Origin: Dictyophora rubrovolvata
Taxonomy: Eukaryota > Basidiomycota > Agaricomycetes > Phallales > Phallaceae
Assembly: GCA_029959195.1 (NCBI GenBank)
Contig: CP114124.1
Coordinates: forward strand, 1,488,001 to 1,552,000
DNA: 64,000 nucleotides
Reading direction: 5' to 3'
Positions 35,823 through 47,830 of this stretch are shown here, one piece after another (position 1 is the stretch's first letter; every line of letters starts with the position of its first letter). Below the pieces are notes generated by a model. It did no database searches. It saw only the letters and a list, made by a program, of their open reading frames with translations, and was not told the origin of the DNA. A program made the position numbers and the translations under genes.

Positions 35823-37091
35823 GCTGCGGCGCCGAACCTGAGAGGCGATGACTATGGCGATAGTTGTCATTGCGTAGTCTTCCGCTCCTTACGCTCGGGC
35901 TGCTCATACGCAGCTCGATTGTTTTTCGTTTGGTTCGGTCAAGTTTCTTTTTTTTTGTTTTTTTTTAAGCATCTCGTTTTACACTATGATCATTATGCAT
36001 ATGCCCATCTGACTATTATTTTCACAAAAGCATGTATGAATGTATGTAAGTAGATATATTTCTGTACGAGTAGTCATCATCAGATATTTAGAGATGTTTT
36101 CTCATACCGTGCAGAGTATTTTCATTAGGGATGACTAGAAGCGGATGGACCTGCCTTCAACAGCCTTCAACCTCGTGCGAGCATATGTCGGAGGCGCTTA
36201 TCGCGGCCTTGGGTTGCCACGTGTGCAAAGCTCGCGCTCGCGTGACAGTGTGCGAAGCGAGTAATTAATGATGACTTTGATGACTTAGAGTGGATCGATC
36301 TCCTGCCCTAATCTCCTATCAAACCGAAGGCGAGAAAGAGAGAGGGCGGTACATATCAATGTTTGTATTGTACAGGTATTCCAGGGTTACCCTCCGTGCT
36401 GTATTCAGCGGGATTCCCGATCCGATACACTGTGTTTATAGCCTTGCGGGACAGTAGGGGGCAGTGTGGTTACCGTGGAGTGCAGTGGCAGGGATGAAAT
36501 CCAACGGATCATGGTGGTGGATGAGCGATACCATCCCGGCGGAATGAATAGCTAATCGATGATTGGGCAGTGGTTCCATCGATGACCAGAATAACATAAG
36601 CCTGGTGAGTCGTGGTGCCCATGGACTCGAAATTAATAATTTCCCTCGTAGCGTAAACTACTACCACACACAAAGTGAAATGATAATTAAGCAAATAGTA
36701 TATTGTTTATTGTAATATAGTCTGATCTGGAGTCCCCTTTTTTGGTAATAGAGAAGCAACTGGTGGTAGTGGCATAGTATGTAGTAGTCAGAAAAGTTAA
36801 GAATTTATCTGCAATACAGCGGTGCGCAGCAGCGCATAGAAAGCATGGTAAGGGGGGATATGGAGAGGGAACCAAATGTGTTTAGAGATACATATTGTGC
36901 GATGCGACATGGAAGCGAGCTTTTTATTGCTACATGAGACGGAGAGAGGTCAAACCAAAAAAAAAAAAAATCAAAGTGTGCAAGATGTCATGCGAGGAGA
37001 GAGATAGCGAATCGAAATCGAAACGAGAATTCGAATGTCCAGATGCCAGGACAAGAGACAAAAAGAAAAAACGAAGAGGAGAAGAGGGTTG
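35823..37091. other. Intergenic stretch downstream of MET5
   Basis: 1.27 kb with no supported gene. AT-rich MET5 3' region, then mixed sequence. I looked for tRNA-like or hairpin RNAs and saw none that fold convincingly. Confidence 0.4.
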
Positions 37092-37502
37092 TCATCGGAG
37101 GCTGACACGAAGGGGAATGGCACTCCAAACGTGGGAGAGGCGACGCTGGAATTTGCTGATGTGTTCTGCATACCTCATGTATGCCTCCTCGGGAAGATCG
37201 AGCATGCCAGTGAAAGGGCAACATTCGATATCATTTTCGACGGGTAGAACGGTTAGCAAGTCTGCAACGCTGATGCGGGTGCGCGGACTTGTTGGGTCTG
37301 AGAGGAAGGTGCGCGAGCCAAAGTGTTGGAATGGGCAAACGTCTATCGTGCGCTCATATGAATTATGATTTCGTGCGACTGTTGAATAAAGCCAAGTGTT
37401 AGAAAAAAAAAAGGACAATTATGCGAGAATTTATTGATACTTACGCTGTACGAGGACAACCTGCTGACGGACGAGAGCGACTGCAAGAGTACCGGAGTTC
37501 AT
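37092..37502 (-). CDS. Small protein of unknown family
   Basis: 114 residues. Exons 37445-37502 and 37092-37378, with a clean GTAAGT...CAACAG intron. The start MNSGTLAVALVRQQ is followed by charged and hydrophobic sequence (ERTIDVCPFQHFGSRTF, RTRISVADLLTVLPVENDIE, CCPFTGMLDLPEEAYMRYAE, HISKFQRRL). No signal peptide or membrane segment is visible. The frame is open on both sides of the intron and phases agree, supporting a real gene. A TAGYAA microsatellite lies just upstream of the start. No homologue comes to mind. Confidence 0.55.
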
Positions 37503-37512
37503 CGAGAGGTGC

Positions 37513-37549
37513 AGTAGCAATAGCAATAGTAATAGTAATAGCAATAGAA
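37513..37549. repeat. TAGYAA microsatellite
   Basis: Tandem tagcaa/tagtaa units just upstream of the small minus-strand gene start, followed by two aaatatag units. Confidence 0.75.
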
Positions 37550-39751
37550 ATATAGAAATATAGAAAATATGGCTGAGGCTGGACTAGACTGGGGGATCAA
37601 TTGGGCAAACTAGGTTGAGACTTGGAGCTGGGCCTGTGTTTATATCAGGGGAGTGTAAAAATTTTTATTCGGACGAAGAGAGAAGAAGAATACAATGGCG
37701 GGGGGAACACCCGTAAACAAAGGGTTGTGTCACACCTCACCCATACACACGCCCATACACGCCCACAAATGTCCAGCTCGGTTATTTGGTTGCTACTCCG
37801 ATCCGCCCTGTCCTCCGATGTGGGCCTGGGACCATTCATCCCTGCACACCTTCCCCTTCCCGTGACGCCTCCATCTGTCTTGTCTCTCCAGTGCTCAGAA
37901 TACCCCATCGTATCCACAATACCCGCACACAGCGGAGCAGATTCAGCACTCGACCAGCACCAACGGCGATCCATAACCCTTTCCACACCGCCGCGTGTTT
38001 GGTTGGTTGGTTTCCTCCTACTTGCCTCTACGAACACCTGCGCCTGGCTGTCTGATTTTTTAGTTCCAGGTTTCAGATGCGTTTTCTTTTTCCTTTTCCG
38101 TCTCTTATCATATCATATCATCAAACTAGCCTGCTTTATTCTCGTAACCTGCCGTTCTGCTCAATCAAAATCATCGAATCAAACTCCAACGCTTTCTTTC
38201 CGAAACGTGTTTAATTATAGCAGGGCTTGTTTTCTTCAACGGAGTCTACTTAACTAATATCGCAAACGGAATAAATACGTACTACTCACTATGCTCTCTC
38301 GTCGCCTTTTTTTTTTTTTTTTGCGATTTCGAAACCTCCCGCAATCCACACCGAAAATGCACCCCGTCCGTCGGTAAACCAAAAACAAGCCATTCTTTTT
38401 CTTATCTCTCTAAACTTATCTAACCCACCCCAACCGCACAGCGGAAATCAGGCTACACAAATAACAACAACAGCAGCACGGTGTATCTTAAGCCCATGGC
38501 GACGTGGCTATTCTCACACAAGAAATAAGAAAGAAAGACGGAGAAGGGAACAACAAAACCAATCTTTGCACCAAATAGCAAGCGGACTTGCTTCCCAATT
38601 TAGCTTCCCCTTCTCCTTGTGTTGTTCCCAATTCTAAAACAATCATTTTGTTTCATCTCCGCATCAAACCTGGATCTCGATTCACTATCCATATCAGCTA
38701 TCAAGACTACGACTCACGACTAGGAAATGTAAGTATACCTTTTTCTACCCATACCCAACTGTTCCCCTCACAAAAGGGCAGTGTTTTGGGCTCCAGTTCC
38801 GGTTTCTTTCGGCTCATGTGCTAGTCAGTCAAACTTGCCCTTTGCGGTTCATGTTCATTGAGGGAAGGTTGATTTCCCTCGTCGTCTAAGTGCCAGGCGG
38901 AACGCTTTTCAAATATGGAGCAAGTGAGTAAGTGTGCGTGTGCTCGCACGCGTGTTGGTTGGTTGGTTGGCTGGCTTTTCATTATCCCGGCATTATCTAT
39001 GGTATTACTGCTTATGGTTACACTCGACCTTAACCTTTTTGCGTTTCGCGATCGGGTATCATTCTTGTATCCAATTGACCTGATCTCTCCGTTATGGAAA
39101 GGTGAATGGGCATCTCTATTACATATTGATTGTTTACCAACTCTGGGGCGAGGGCGAGGGTGAGGGGGTTGCCGTCGGCCGCATTTGGGTTGGTTGGCTC
39201 CAGTACGCAGCCTAATTTCATAATAGAATACCCTAAGCATTTGCGGTACTTTTTTCTTTCTTTGAATATTAGTCTCAAAAACATTAATTGCTTACACACT
39301 GAGAAGTGCGGGTGTAATTTAGATCTAAACGTTAATTGACGCGGTGAGCTTCTAGCAAGGTACTAACTCCACAGTATGTGAGTAGGTACACACGCCTTTT
39401 GAGTCTCAAAGGCGTAAATGGGACAATGACAAAAAGGGTTTCTCTTCTTTTTTTCTCGTCTGCATCCGAAGAATTTCGCAATATTAATGTTATAAACTCG
39501 AACCAATGATTGAACGAGTTCTAGTCATCCGAGTCTTTGTGTGTACGTTCGACCTAATCTTCTATTGGCTCGGAAATCAACTTTTGGGGAATTCCCACTC
39601 TTATTGTTCGTGAAAAGGTTTCCCCTTTCTTCCTTTTGTTCATAACTCGAGTGCCATTGAGTCGAACTGGAGCACGTCACATGGCTTGCGCTGAACGAAC
39701 TTGAGTCTTGAAGCCGAATTCCCATTCAGAAGTTGAGTCATTGAGTGTGAA

Positions 39752-39773
39752 ATATATATATATATATATATCC
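39752..39773. repeat. (AT)n microsatellite
   Basis: About eleven AT units with no interruption, inside the long non-coding stretch before BRAP2. Confidence 0.85.
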
Positions 39774-40221
39774 ATTAAAGGGTGTTTTTAAGTCCAAGTT
39801 TGGCTGTAGTTGGCCCCAAAAAAGAACATGTATTTGTTAGTGTGCTCGAATAGAAGAGAGCTGAGGTACAAACGGCCCTAATCTCTTATCCCTTTCAGAG
39901 AAAATCAGCATCATCAGTAGTTTGGATTGGTCCATGCTTTGGGTAAAAGATTTCCAGTGCCCCTTCATTGAGAATTCGTAAATTCGCTGCTTGCCTTGCA
40001 ATTGAAATCCAAGATATGATCCAGCGTGGTCTATGTCGTATACAAAGGTGAAGAAGACGGCGCCGAACTCGGACGCGTGACGAAACATACGTACGGGTGA
40101 CTGGTGGTGACCACTGCCGTTTTACGCCACTGAACCAATTTACCGAATCACCAGCACCAGCACCGAACGAAACGACGACGACAAATATTAGCAGGTTATT
40201 CATCGTTTTTTTTAAAATGTC

Positions 40222-42541
40222 ATGAACGATTATAGCCTTCGATTCCGTTTAACCAAAGGCTACCACAATTCCAGAGATTCAACTGCATCACATAGTCCGA
40301 GCCCTTATTGGCCCAAAGACCTATTCGAGAAACTACCCTCCCACCGTCATTCAGCGATTCATACTCATTATACCGATTACAACGAAGGAAAAACGACGAA
40401 CGATTGGAGGTTTGGTAGTATTGTTATTGATTGGCTTGATTCGGAAGTGCTTAGCACGAGCGTGTCGTCCGAGTCTGATTTAATTATGGAACAGGAGAAT
40501 ACTCAGGCTTTTGTTTCTAAACTTCAGCGTAGGCTTCAATATCTCACTCAATGTCGGCCTTTCTAAGTATCTAAATGCTCCTTTTTCATAGAGAAGAATA
40601 AATCTGTCGTAAGGAACACAGATAATCCAGGTCACCACCAACCCTCAAAAACCCACATACTCTCCCAAGGAAGCACATTCTTACCCGAAGGCGTTGTGCA
40701 TATTTATCGACATACTCACAATTATAATCAAAACATTGCGAATTTTGTAAACGATCATGACCGGAGAGAAGAGGAGGAGGAGAATAAGAAGAACAACTCT
40801 TCTACAACTGAATTTGAAAACAAACTGAAATTAGATACCATCAAAGTGGAAGATTTGGACGATGGAACGACTCTTGCTGTTCTTGCTGTTCCGTCGTATA
40901 TGACTCCTGTTGATTTTATGACTTTTATGGCCCCCGCTTCGGAGAGTGTCGCCCATTTGAGGATGATTCGGTGATTAACTACTCTCCCTCTCCTTTTTCC
41001 GGCGTTTTTGAAGGCTGATGATTGTTCTGTTTTTAGCGATTCTTCGCCCAATCGCTCGATTGTGTTGCTAAAATTCAGATCTAGAGACGACGCCGTACTC
41101 TTTTCACAAGAATATAATGGTCGTCCATTCAATGTCCTAGAGGTATGTATGTATATACATTATGATACGGTTCTATCAGTTCAGACATTTCTAAATTATT
41201 TCACTTCCAAAGCCCAGTGAGATATGTCACGTAGTCAATGTAAAGTCCATCGAAATTGAATCAAACGATGTCACATCTCTCGCTATATCCCGTCTGGCCA
41301 CTGCTCAAAGCAATTTACACGAACTCCCCAGCTGTCCAGTTTGTCTTGAACGAATGGATACATCCGTTACGGGGCTTGTAACAGTTCCATGTTCGCATAC
41401 CTTTCATTGTATGTGTTTAACTAAATGGGGAGATAGCAGGTACGGATTATTATCTCTCTTTCTCCTCTCTCGAGTCGATTACCCGATGAGCTCATTTCCT
41501 CCAAGATGTCCGGTATGCCGGTACTCCCAAACTCGTCTTCCAGCGCATTCCACAACAACATCACAACGCCACGGTCGCACTGCAGCCACCGCGGACTCAC
41601 CAGGTGGCCCTTCCCTATCCGTCTGCTTTGACTGTTCTTCGACATCTAACCTCTGGATTTGTTTGATATGCGGGAACGTAGGCTGTGGACGATACGGCCG
41701 AGCCCACGCCCATGCGCATTACGAATTAACGATGCATTTGTACTCGCTTGAGCTCGAAACACAGCGAGTTTGGGATTATGCGGGTGATGGTTATGTACAT
41801 CGGTTGATTCAAAATAAGACGGATGGGAAACTTGTTGAGTTGCCTTCTGCTGCTGCTATGACAAATACGACGACTACAAACGGGATCGGGAGCGATGCGG
41901 ATGGATCGAGGTTAGGTCCTACGTCTATTGATTCGATGCATGCTGAGAAGATGGAGGCTATTGGAATCGAGTATTCGTATTTGCTTACGTCGCAGTTGGA
42001 TTCGCAGCGGGATTATTATGAGCAGCAGAAGAGCCATTTGGAGAATATGCTTATATCCGCGCAGGAGCAGATTAACGTACTTGAGAAGGAGTTGGTTGCT
42101 CAAAAGGAGTTTGACAGGGATGAGATAAGTCGGTTGAAAGAGAAGGGGGAGGAGGAGGTTGTAGGGTGGCAGCGCGAGAAAAACAGGATCGAGAAGCGGT
42201 GTGAGAAGTTTGTGGAGGTCGCGAGAACGTTGGAGAGGGAGTTGAAGGAAGAGAGAGCTGTTAGTCAGGGCTTGATGAAGAATTTGGAGAAAGTCAGGCA
42301 GAAGGCGGAGATTGCTGAGGTGGAGAGGAAGAAAACTGAAATGAGAGTTGGTGAGCTGGAGGAACAGGTACGGGATTTGATGATTTATTTGGATGTGAAG
42401 GAAAAGATATCTGGTGCTGGAGATAATAGCGGTAGTGGCGGCGGCGGTGTACTGCAGGAGGCGGCGGGTGGGTCTTTAGAGATTCGTGAATCGGAGAGTA
42501 ATGCGAAGGGTAAGAAAAAGAAGACAAATAGAAAGATATAA
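40222..42541 (+). CDS. ETP1: BRAP2/ETP1-like RING and UBP-zinc-finger E3 ligase
   Basis: 684 residues. Exons 40222-40528, 40592-40970, 41037-41142, 41213-41439, 41506-42541. Domain order is that of BRAP2: an N-terminal BRAP2 RRM-like domain (TTLAVLAVPSYMTPVDFMTF; SIVLLKFRSRDDAVLFSQEY), a RING finger (CPVCLERMD; CSHTFHCMCLTKW; CPVCRYSQ), a UBP zinc finger (CFDCSSTSNLWICLICGNVG followed by CGRY..HAHAHYELTMH), then a long C-terminal coiled coil rich in Glu/Lys/Arg and a basic tail. Yeast Etp1 acts in ethanol tolerance and ubiquitin-linked signalling; human BRAP2 limits Ras-MAPK signalling. A two-codon upstream frame (ATG TCA TGA at 40218-40226) overlaps this start. Confidence 0.94.
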
Positions 42542-42646
42542 TCATATATTGTATTTTCAACGATAAGCATGTATCATCAACATACGATTATTACGATAGG
42601 CTAACCACACCGAATTTTCATCTAAAATACATTACTTTTTATTGTG

Positions 42647-44521
42647 TTAATATACAGCAGGAGAAAAATCAAGAACGGCACGAGGTCCCATTGAGTTATA
42701 ATCGGCTTTGGATAGGAAATCCCTACTAGCCGGTTCGTTGAATGCGACCTAAAAGGGTGAGGAGTTGAGGAGTTAAAGAAGATAGGGCCAGTTAATATCA
42801 AAATACATACTTTTGCAGCAATACTGGTTCCCAAAAAAGCGGCAAGATCTTCACCTTTGTCACGATAATCGCCAAAATATTCAGGTACGTTGAGCATTCT
42901 CACGTGTCGATGACCGCTCTGATCCGGTGGAAGGTAGGGATACAGTCTCGATTGAAGGGCGGGACTGAGACCTAAGCATAAGGCCGGTATGAGAAACACA
43001 AACATGGATGAGGAAGAGAAGATGTTTCTTCGTACCTTTCACCCCCGTTGTGATTTCACCTGTAACAAACACGCCGCTCCAAACAAGATAGCGATACGTG
43101 TATGGAAGACTATTAACAACCACATGTACACCTTCTTGTAAAGACATAACTCGGTCCAAAAGCGGGTCTTTTTTAACCGTTTCCGTTTCCAGCGAATTAA
43201 GCAAACTTGGGTCAAATAAAGGCTCGCAGAATCGATGACGCTCTCGTCCCAATGTGAGAGTCTTTCCTTTGAATTCTACTTGTATAAGATCGAGTTGAGC
43301 AATTTCTCTTTCCCTTTCCCGTTCAGCTTGAGTTTGTTTTGCGGTTAGTTTGCGTTTTGTACCAGCCTCGATGGCAGCTTTTTCTCTACCGGCAACTAGT
43401 AAGGCGGCGATATCCGTTACGCCCTCTTCTTCTTCAGGCTGGGCGGTTTCACCGTCGGATGGAACCTTGATAAGGCCATCTCGCCAGATTTGACGAGTTA
43501 GCTCGAATAACTGGGTATTCAGTTGTTCTTCTGTGTATGTTTCTCCTTCGGAAATTGCAGTTACTAGGTTGTGATGCGATCGGAACATATGAGTCAGATA
43601 GATCTCGCATTCTTTTATACCGAGGTCGATACGTGTTGTATGGTGATACTGAACCAAAGACTCCACGATAGGGGTGATTGTCGTACCAGAGTAAGATATG
43701 TCAATCACAACGCCATACAGAACATTCGTTGAGTATATCTGCATCAAGGGTCGTTCTACTAGCATAAATGCCGCCACATTAAACCGTTCGAAGAATAGCT
43801 GTGCTAGTAATTCGTGTGTTGGGCGTGGGTAGCATGGGACACAGAGGGTTATGGGTGATTCGTTCTGTTTGCGGCGAAGGCCTAGACGTGTGAACAAGAT
43901 GTATTTCCTGGGAAAGAGATAGGTACTAAGTGTTATCCTTTATAAACCTTTATTGCCAATACCTACCAGAGTGCTTCAACCTGAGCCCAGCAACGGATAT
44001 CATCACCTTCATCCAAAGGCCAATATATCTCAACGTTTTCGCCAGATGCAAGAGCATCATCTAATTGTTGTCCAACGAGATAATCAGACACTTTTGCACT
44101 CGGAACGGGACTGAGTGGTTTACGAAGACGGGTGATGTGTTTGGTGGTACTGGCAGCAGCCGTCTTTGTAGAAGAGGACATCATCGACGACGGCGGCGGC
44201 GGTTTCTCGCCTTGATAGCCATTAGTCATTTCAACATCATCTCTGAGGGGTTGGACGCTTCCGGTACGTGATGTGCCATTAATATTATTATTAGTGATTT
44301 CAGCTTCGTTGTCCACCTTGGAAGTTGAGGGTGTTTTGCGTAGCCCAACGCGTGCCAGCACTTCCTGTTTTCTCTGTCTTAGCGAAACGCGAGAAAGAAA
44401 AAGATTAGACTACACGTACGATAGTTGGAACGCGTAGAAAGTCACTGACACCGACGCCTGCGCGAATTAATCGTCTGCTAGACTCGATGACGATAACGCT
44501 GGACTCCCGAAAAGCAGACAT
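42647..44521 (-). CDS. Actin-related protein, Arp9-like
   Basis: 547 residues. Exons 44420-44521, 43967-44373, 43036-43907, 42811-42971, 42647-42748. The start MSAFRESSVIVIESSRRLIR is the actin-fold opening seen in Arp9 orthologues. Then LARVGLRK, a Ser/Thr-rich insert, WPLDEGDDIRCWAQVEALW, CVPCYPRPTHELLAQLFFER, LYGVVIDISYSGTTITPIVE, IKECEIYLTHMFRSHH, a charged 100-residue insert, and a C-terminal LVWSGVFVTGEITTGVKGLS plus WGP-like SMGPRAVLDFSP end. Arp9-type proteins are non-ATPase subunits of SWI/SNF and RSC remodellers. Classical ATP-binding motifs are weak, as expected. Which Arp class cannot be settled by eye. Confidence 0.8.
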
Positions 44522-44700
44522 TTGGGATTTCACAGGGCAAATAGACGCGCATTGTGAGCAACAACAAGGGTCCACAGTTTTCCTTTACCAGTGGCACTGG
44601 TAATGGCCATTTTAAAAATTGTTTTGAATCTACGGTATTTTGTCCAACTACACAAATGATACTGGGGTAATGTGTCCAAATGCGTCCCAAGTGCATTCTG

Positions 44701-47533
44701 CTACCCTTTGAGCTCCTTCAAATAACGCGAAGCTTTACCGAGTGCCCAAATGGTAAACGAGAGCTTGAAATTGGGATAGGCAATACTGCAGGTCTTATTG
44801 AAGATACCTTCTACAGCTTCTTGAGCCCACGAGCCATCCTAAACATGAATTTTGTTCAAACAGAGGGAAGAGCAGAGCGCGTTGTATGAGACTCACGGAG
44901 AGTTGCCGATCCGTAATAAGCTTAACGCCTTTCTCGACTGCTTCTCGTTTTGGATATTTGCCGTGAATGAGTGCAATCACAGCCCATGCGGTTTGGACGA
45001 CTTGAGTTTGCTCGTGTTCTACCCATTCTCCCTCCTCGCACGACTTTTGCGTAAATCAGAACTACTGCGATCGTGCTAAAGGTTATTTTTTTTTAAAAAA
45101 AAGAGCATACCTTATAACTTTCACCCCAACCACCATCTCGTCGCTGTTTGCTCACTAAAAACTCGCATGCTTTGCGTACAACACCACTGGTGTCATACGT
45201 TTCTCCAACAAGTGACAATGATTCCAAAGCAAACATAGTTGCATAAGTGAAACAAATGCCCCAGCTCCCGAACCAGGCTCCATTCCGGTGTTGAGCTTGG
45301 TGTAAAAATTTGATAGCACGATTTGTAGTAGCTCTAAGTTTTGCACATTAAGCATCGTTTACTTGTCAGAAGCGAAAGACATACTCGATATCTCCACGAC
45401 GATAGTCGGGATAGTAACTTTTGAAGATGGACAAAGCGGTTAAGACCGAGGTCGTGCATTCAGGATAATTATATTCAATCATAATATTACCTGCCAGATG
45501 AGCCTTAGAAATTCCACATCGCAGACAAAGTATGAAGTTTGCCCTACCAAACACCTCTGCAGGGTTAATGTACTCCAATAAAGAGGGCCCACGGATAGGC
45601 TCATAACTGGCGAATCCACCATCGCTGTTTTGCATTGACAGCATAATATCGATCGCATCAAACAACCGACGGTCCGAAACCACTTTAGGGGTATATCTGT
45701 TTCATTATTCCTATCCTTAATATGGCTCTAGCTGTATACTAACATAGAACTCACGATAAGTGCTTTTGAAGATATAAAACGGCCTTTAAACCTTCACCCG
45801 TGCAATCACTGACGGTGTATCCCTGTTCTTTAGTCGAGAAAGGCCATGCTCCTTTAGTAGCCTGTCGATAGGCTTTTTCAAAGTGAATGGGGTTATCTTG
45901 GATTTGAGTTTTATCTAGCCAGTCGAGAGCTTTCAAGCAGGCCTCGTGATTCTCTTCGTCCTCAGCCAGACCGGATTCGACCAAAGCTTGTGCAATAAAA
46001 GCCTATATCGAAGGGTTGGGATATTGGTCAAATAAATGGCGTACATATTAATCAACGACTTAACAGTATCCCATAACTGACTACCATTCGTTCCACACAT
46101 TCGCATACCTTGAGGACCTATCCACAAGAAATCCTTGCGTTTCAATTCATGCATCTTGTATGCATGACTGTCCTTGCCCTCCGCAAGAGACCGACAGACC
46201 AGGTTCACCATTTTATTGACAGGCCCCAAATCTTGATACGATGTGTTATCGTCTTCCTCGCATATCATGCGATATACGAGATCGAGGGCCTTTCGTCGTA
46301 AAGGTGGAATAGAGCACGATTCGTAGGCTCCAAGGATGCCGTTCAGGAAGTCCAATAGTTTTGTATGAGGTACATACACGTCAACATGACAAACGTTATT
46401 TCGCTGTTTAGGCCAGTCAATTTTGTAGTAGTCATCGACATATAGTTCCTATTCTTGATTATTGAATACTAAGCTGATTAGCTGTAAAAGATTCGTAAGA
46501 ACCTTTCTCAATTCCATAATTATAGGCGATTCCGGAGCTTGATAGCGAAGGCCATAGATATAACTGAATTTGATTAAGGGAATCAACCTTTCTAAGCCAA
46601 CTCAAAGTGCTTGCCTCATGGGAATGTATACTTGACGCGTATGGATCCACCAACGGTGAGGATGGATAGGAATTGAATCAGGTAACAACCTAATGGCCAA
46701 ACCGTTTTAATCCAACTCTTCTGAACAACCATCGACTAACCATAATTCTGGTGGAATGGGATTGTTACCTTCCCAATCATATACGTTCAGAAGAGATAAC
46801 CAAAACTTTCCCCAGGAAGGTACGGCGGCGGCGCCACCTTGTAACATATACTCAATGAGCATGTCGAAAATACTAAGAATAGACGTACCTAGTTTGTGTA
46901 AAGTAAGCCTAGCTTTTTCCATAACAGGATGATCTGCACTGGCACCCAGCAGCCTTGCAGCAGTATAATTAAGAGCAGTACCAAACGCTGTAGAGGGTCC
47001 TTCAATATGCCTAACACAATTGTCGGGTTATGTTCTGTAAGTTTCTACGGACATTGGCTTACAAACCCCATCCGCCGTCCTCAGGATGTGCCAAGCTCAT
47101 AAGGTAGCGAATAAGCTCAGTCTTTTCTTCCTCTTCGAATGGCATTTCCGCAACGTACGATCCTATGACCAAGCCTGGTATAAGGAACATTGGACCACCA
47201 TATTCGCCTGGCCAGTGACCGTCTGGAGCCTGGAGAGCTTTCAGAAACTTGAAGCCTTTTCTAGCAGCTGACAACGGGTCTTTTGCAGGGGGATAAGTGG
47301 GCAAGTTCTGAACAAGTAAGTTTGGTCAAATAGCAGTCTGAGAGACCAATCGCGCTAACCGTGTCTAATCCAAGCCAATATTTGTCGTACGTTGTCTGAG
47401 GCCATGCAGCACATTCTTCGTCCGTTTTGAGGTAATGCCAGACATGTCGGCCATTGTCGTCTGCTTTGAGACGCCACCGAGAGTAGTCAGTTCGATCGTT
47501 CGCGTCCTTTGGGACTCTTTCCGCGACGAACAT
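44701..47533 (-). CDS. ERG7: Lanosterol synthase (2,3-oxidosqualene cyclase)
   Basis: 722 residues; cyclises 2,3-oxidosqualene to lanosterol in ergosterol synthesis. Exons 47360-47533, 47063-47307, 46889-47010, 46741-46837, 46615-46689, 46503-46563, 46065-46448, 45755-46002, 45548-45696, 45385-45490, 45111-45333, 44897-45043, 44701-44838. Marks: [83 protein letters not shown] with the catalytic Asp, [54 protein letters not shown] and a C-terminal [18 protein letters not shown]. Several QW repeats are seen. The active site reads DCTGE where the usual motif is DCTAE. Intron 5 (46564-46614) has a GC donor (AG|GCAAGC). Confidence 0.97.
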
Positions 47534-47561
47534 GGCGGAATTAGAAAAAGAAGAAAATTAT

Positions 47562-47707
47562 GGGGAAACAATCGAACGACTTCGGAGCGAATATTTCGTT
47601 TTAGCGCGTGGGTGTCATCACAATCATAGTGGTGAGAAATCTTATGAGGGCACCGTTACATCTATGAAAACTCAATAGTATGCAAAATGGAGATCATCTC
47701 CGAACTT
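47562..47707 (+). repeat. Diverged direct repeat, copy 1 (upstream of ERG7)
   Basis: Same orientation and order of blocks as copy 2 (50759-50931): gggg.aacaatcgaacga, aatattt, tagcg.gtgg.t.tc, agaaatct..tgagggc.c, then ctcaat..., aaatgga.a.catctccgaac. It lies between ERG7 and the M20 peptidase gene. Confidence 0.8.
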
Positions 47708-47830
47708 GCGTGAAGTCAGTATACACTAGTACAACATGTCCATTACAAACAAGGTAAGGAAACTAAGTCCTTCCGTTTTTCAACAAAATCATCCTCTCTG
47801 AAAAAGAATTCCTTCATTTTCCACCATTGT

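Larger units (their letters stand above)
37503..40221. other. Large non-coding stretch upstream of BRAP2
   Basis: 2.7 kb, the longest region without a supported gene. It has a TAGYAA microsatellite (37513-37549), clustered ggttggtt runs (about 37998, 38954, 39187), a T16 run (38307-38322) and an (AT)n run (39752-39773). The plus-strand frame 37622-38257 starts at a non-ATG codon and reads as low-complexity chance. It may hold the long promoter or untranslated leader of the BRAP2 gene, or a non-coding RNA. Confidence 0.45.

Noticed and set aside
37622-38257. Plus-strand open frame of 211 codons
   Set aside because: It starts at a non-ATG codon, has low-complexity content (HTHAHT, FFFLF) and no domain; the next ATG gives a weaker frame.
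38821-39299. Minus-strand open frames in the BRAP2 upstream stretch
   Set aside because: Composition is dominated by Arg/Pro/His from simple sequence, no splice structure, no family resemblance.
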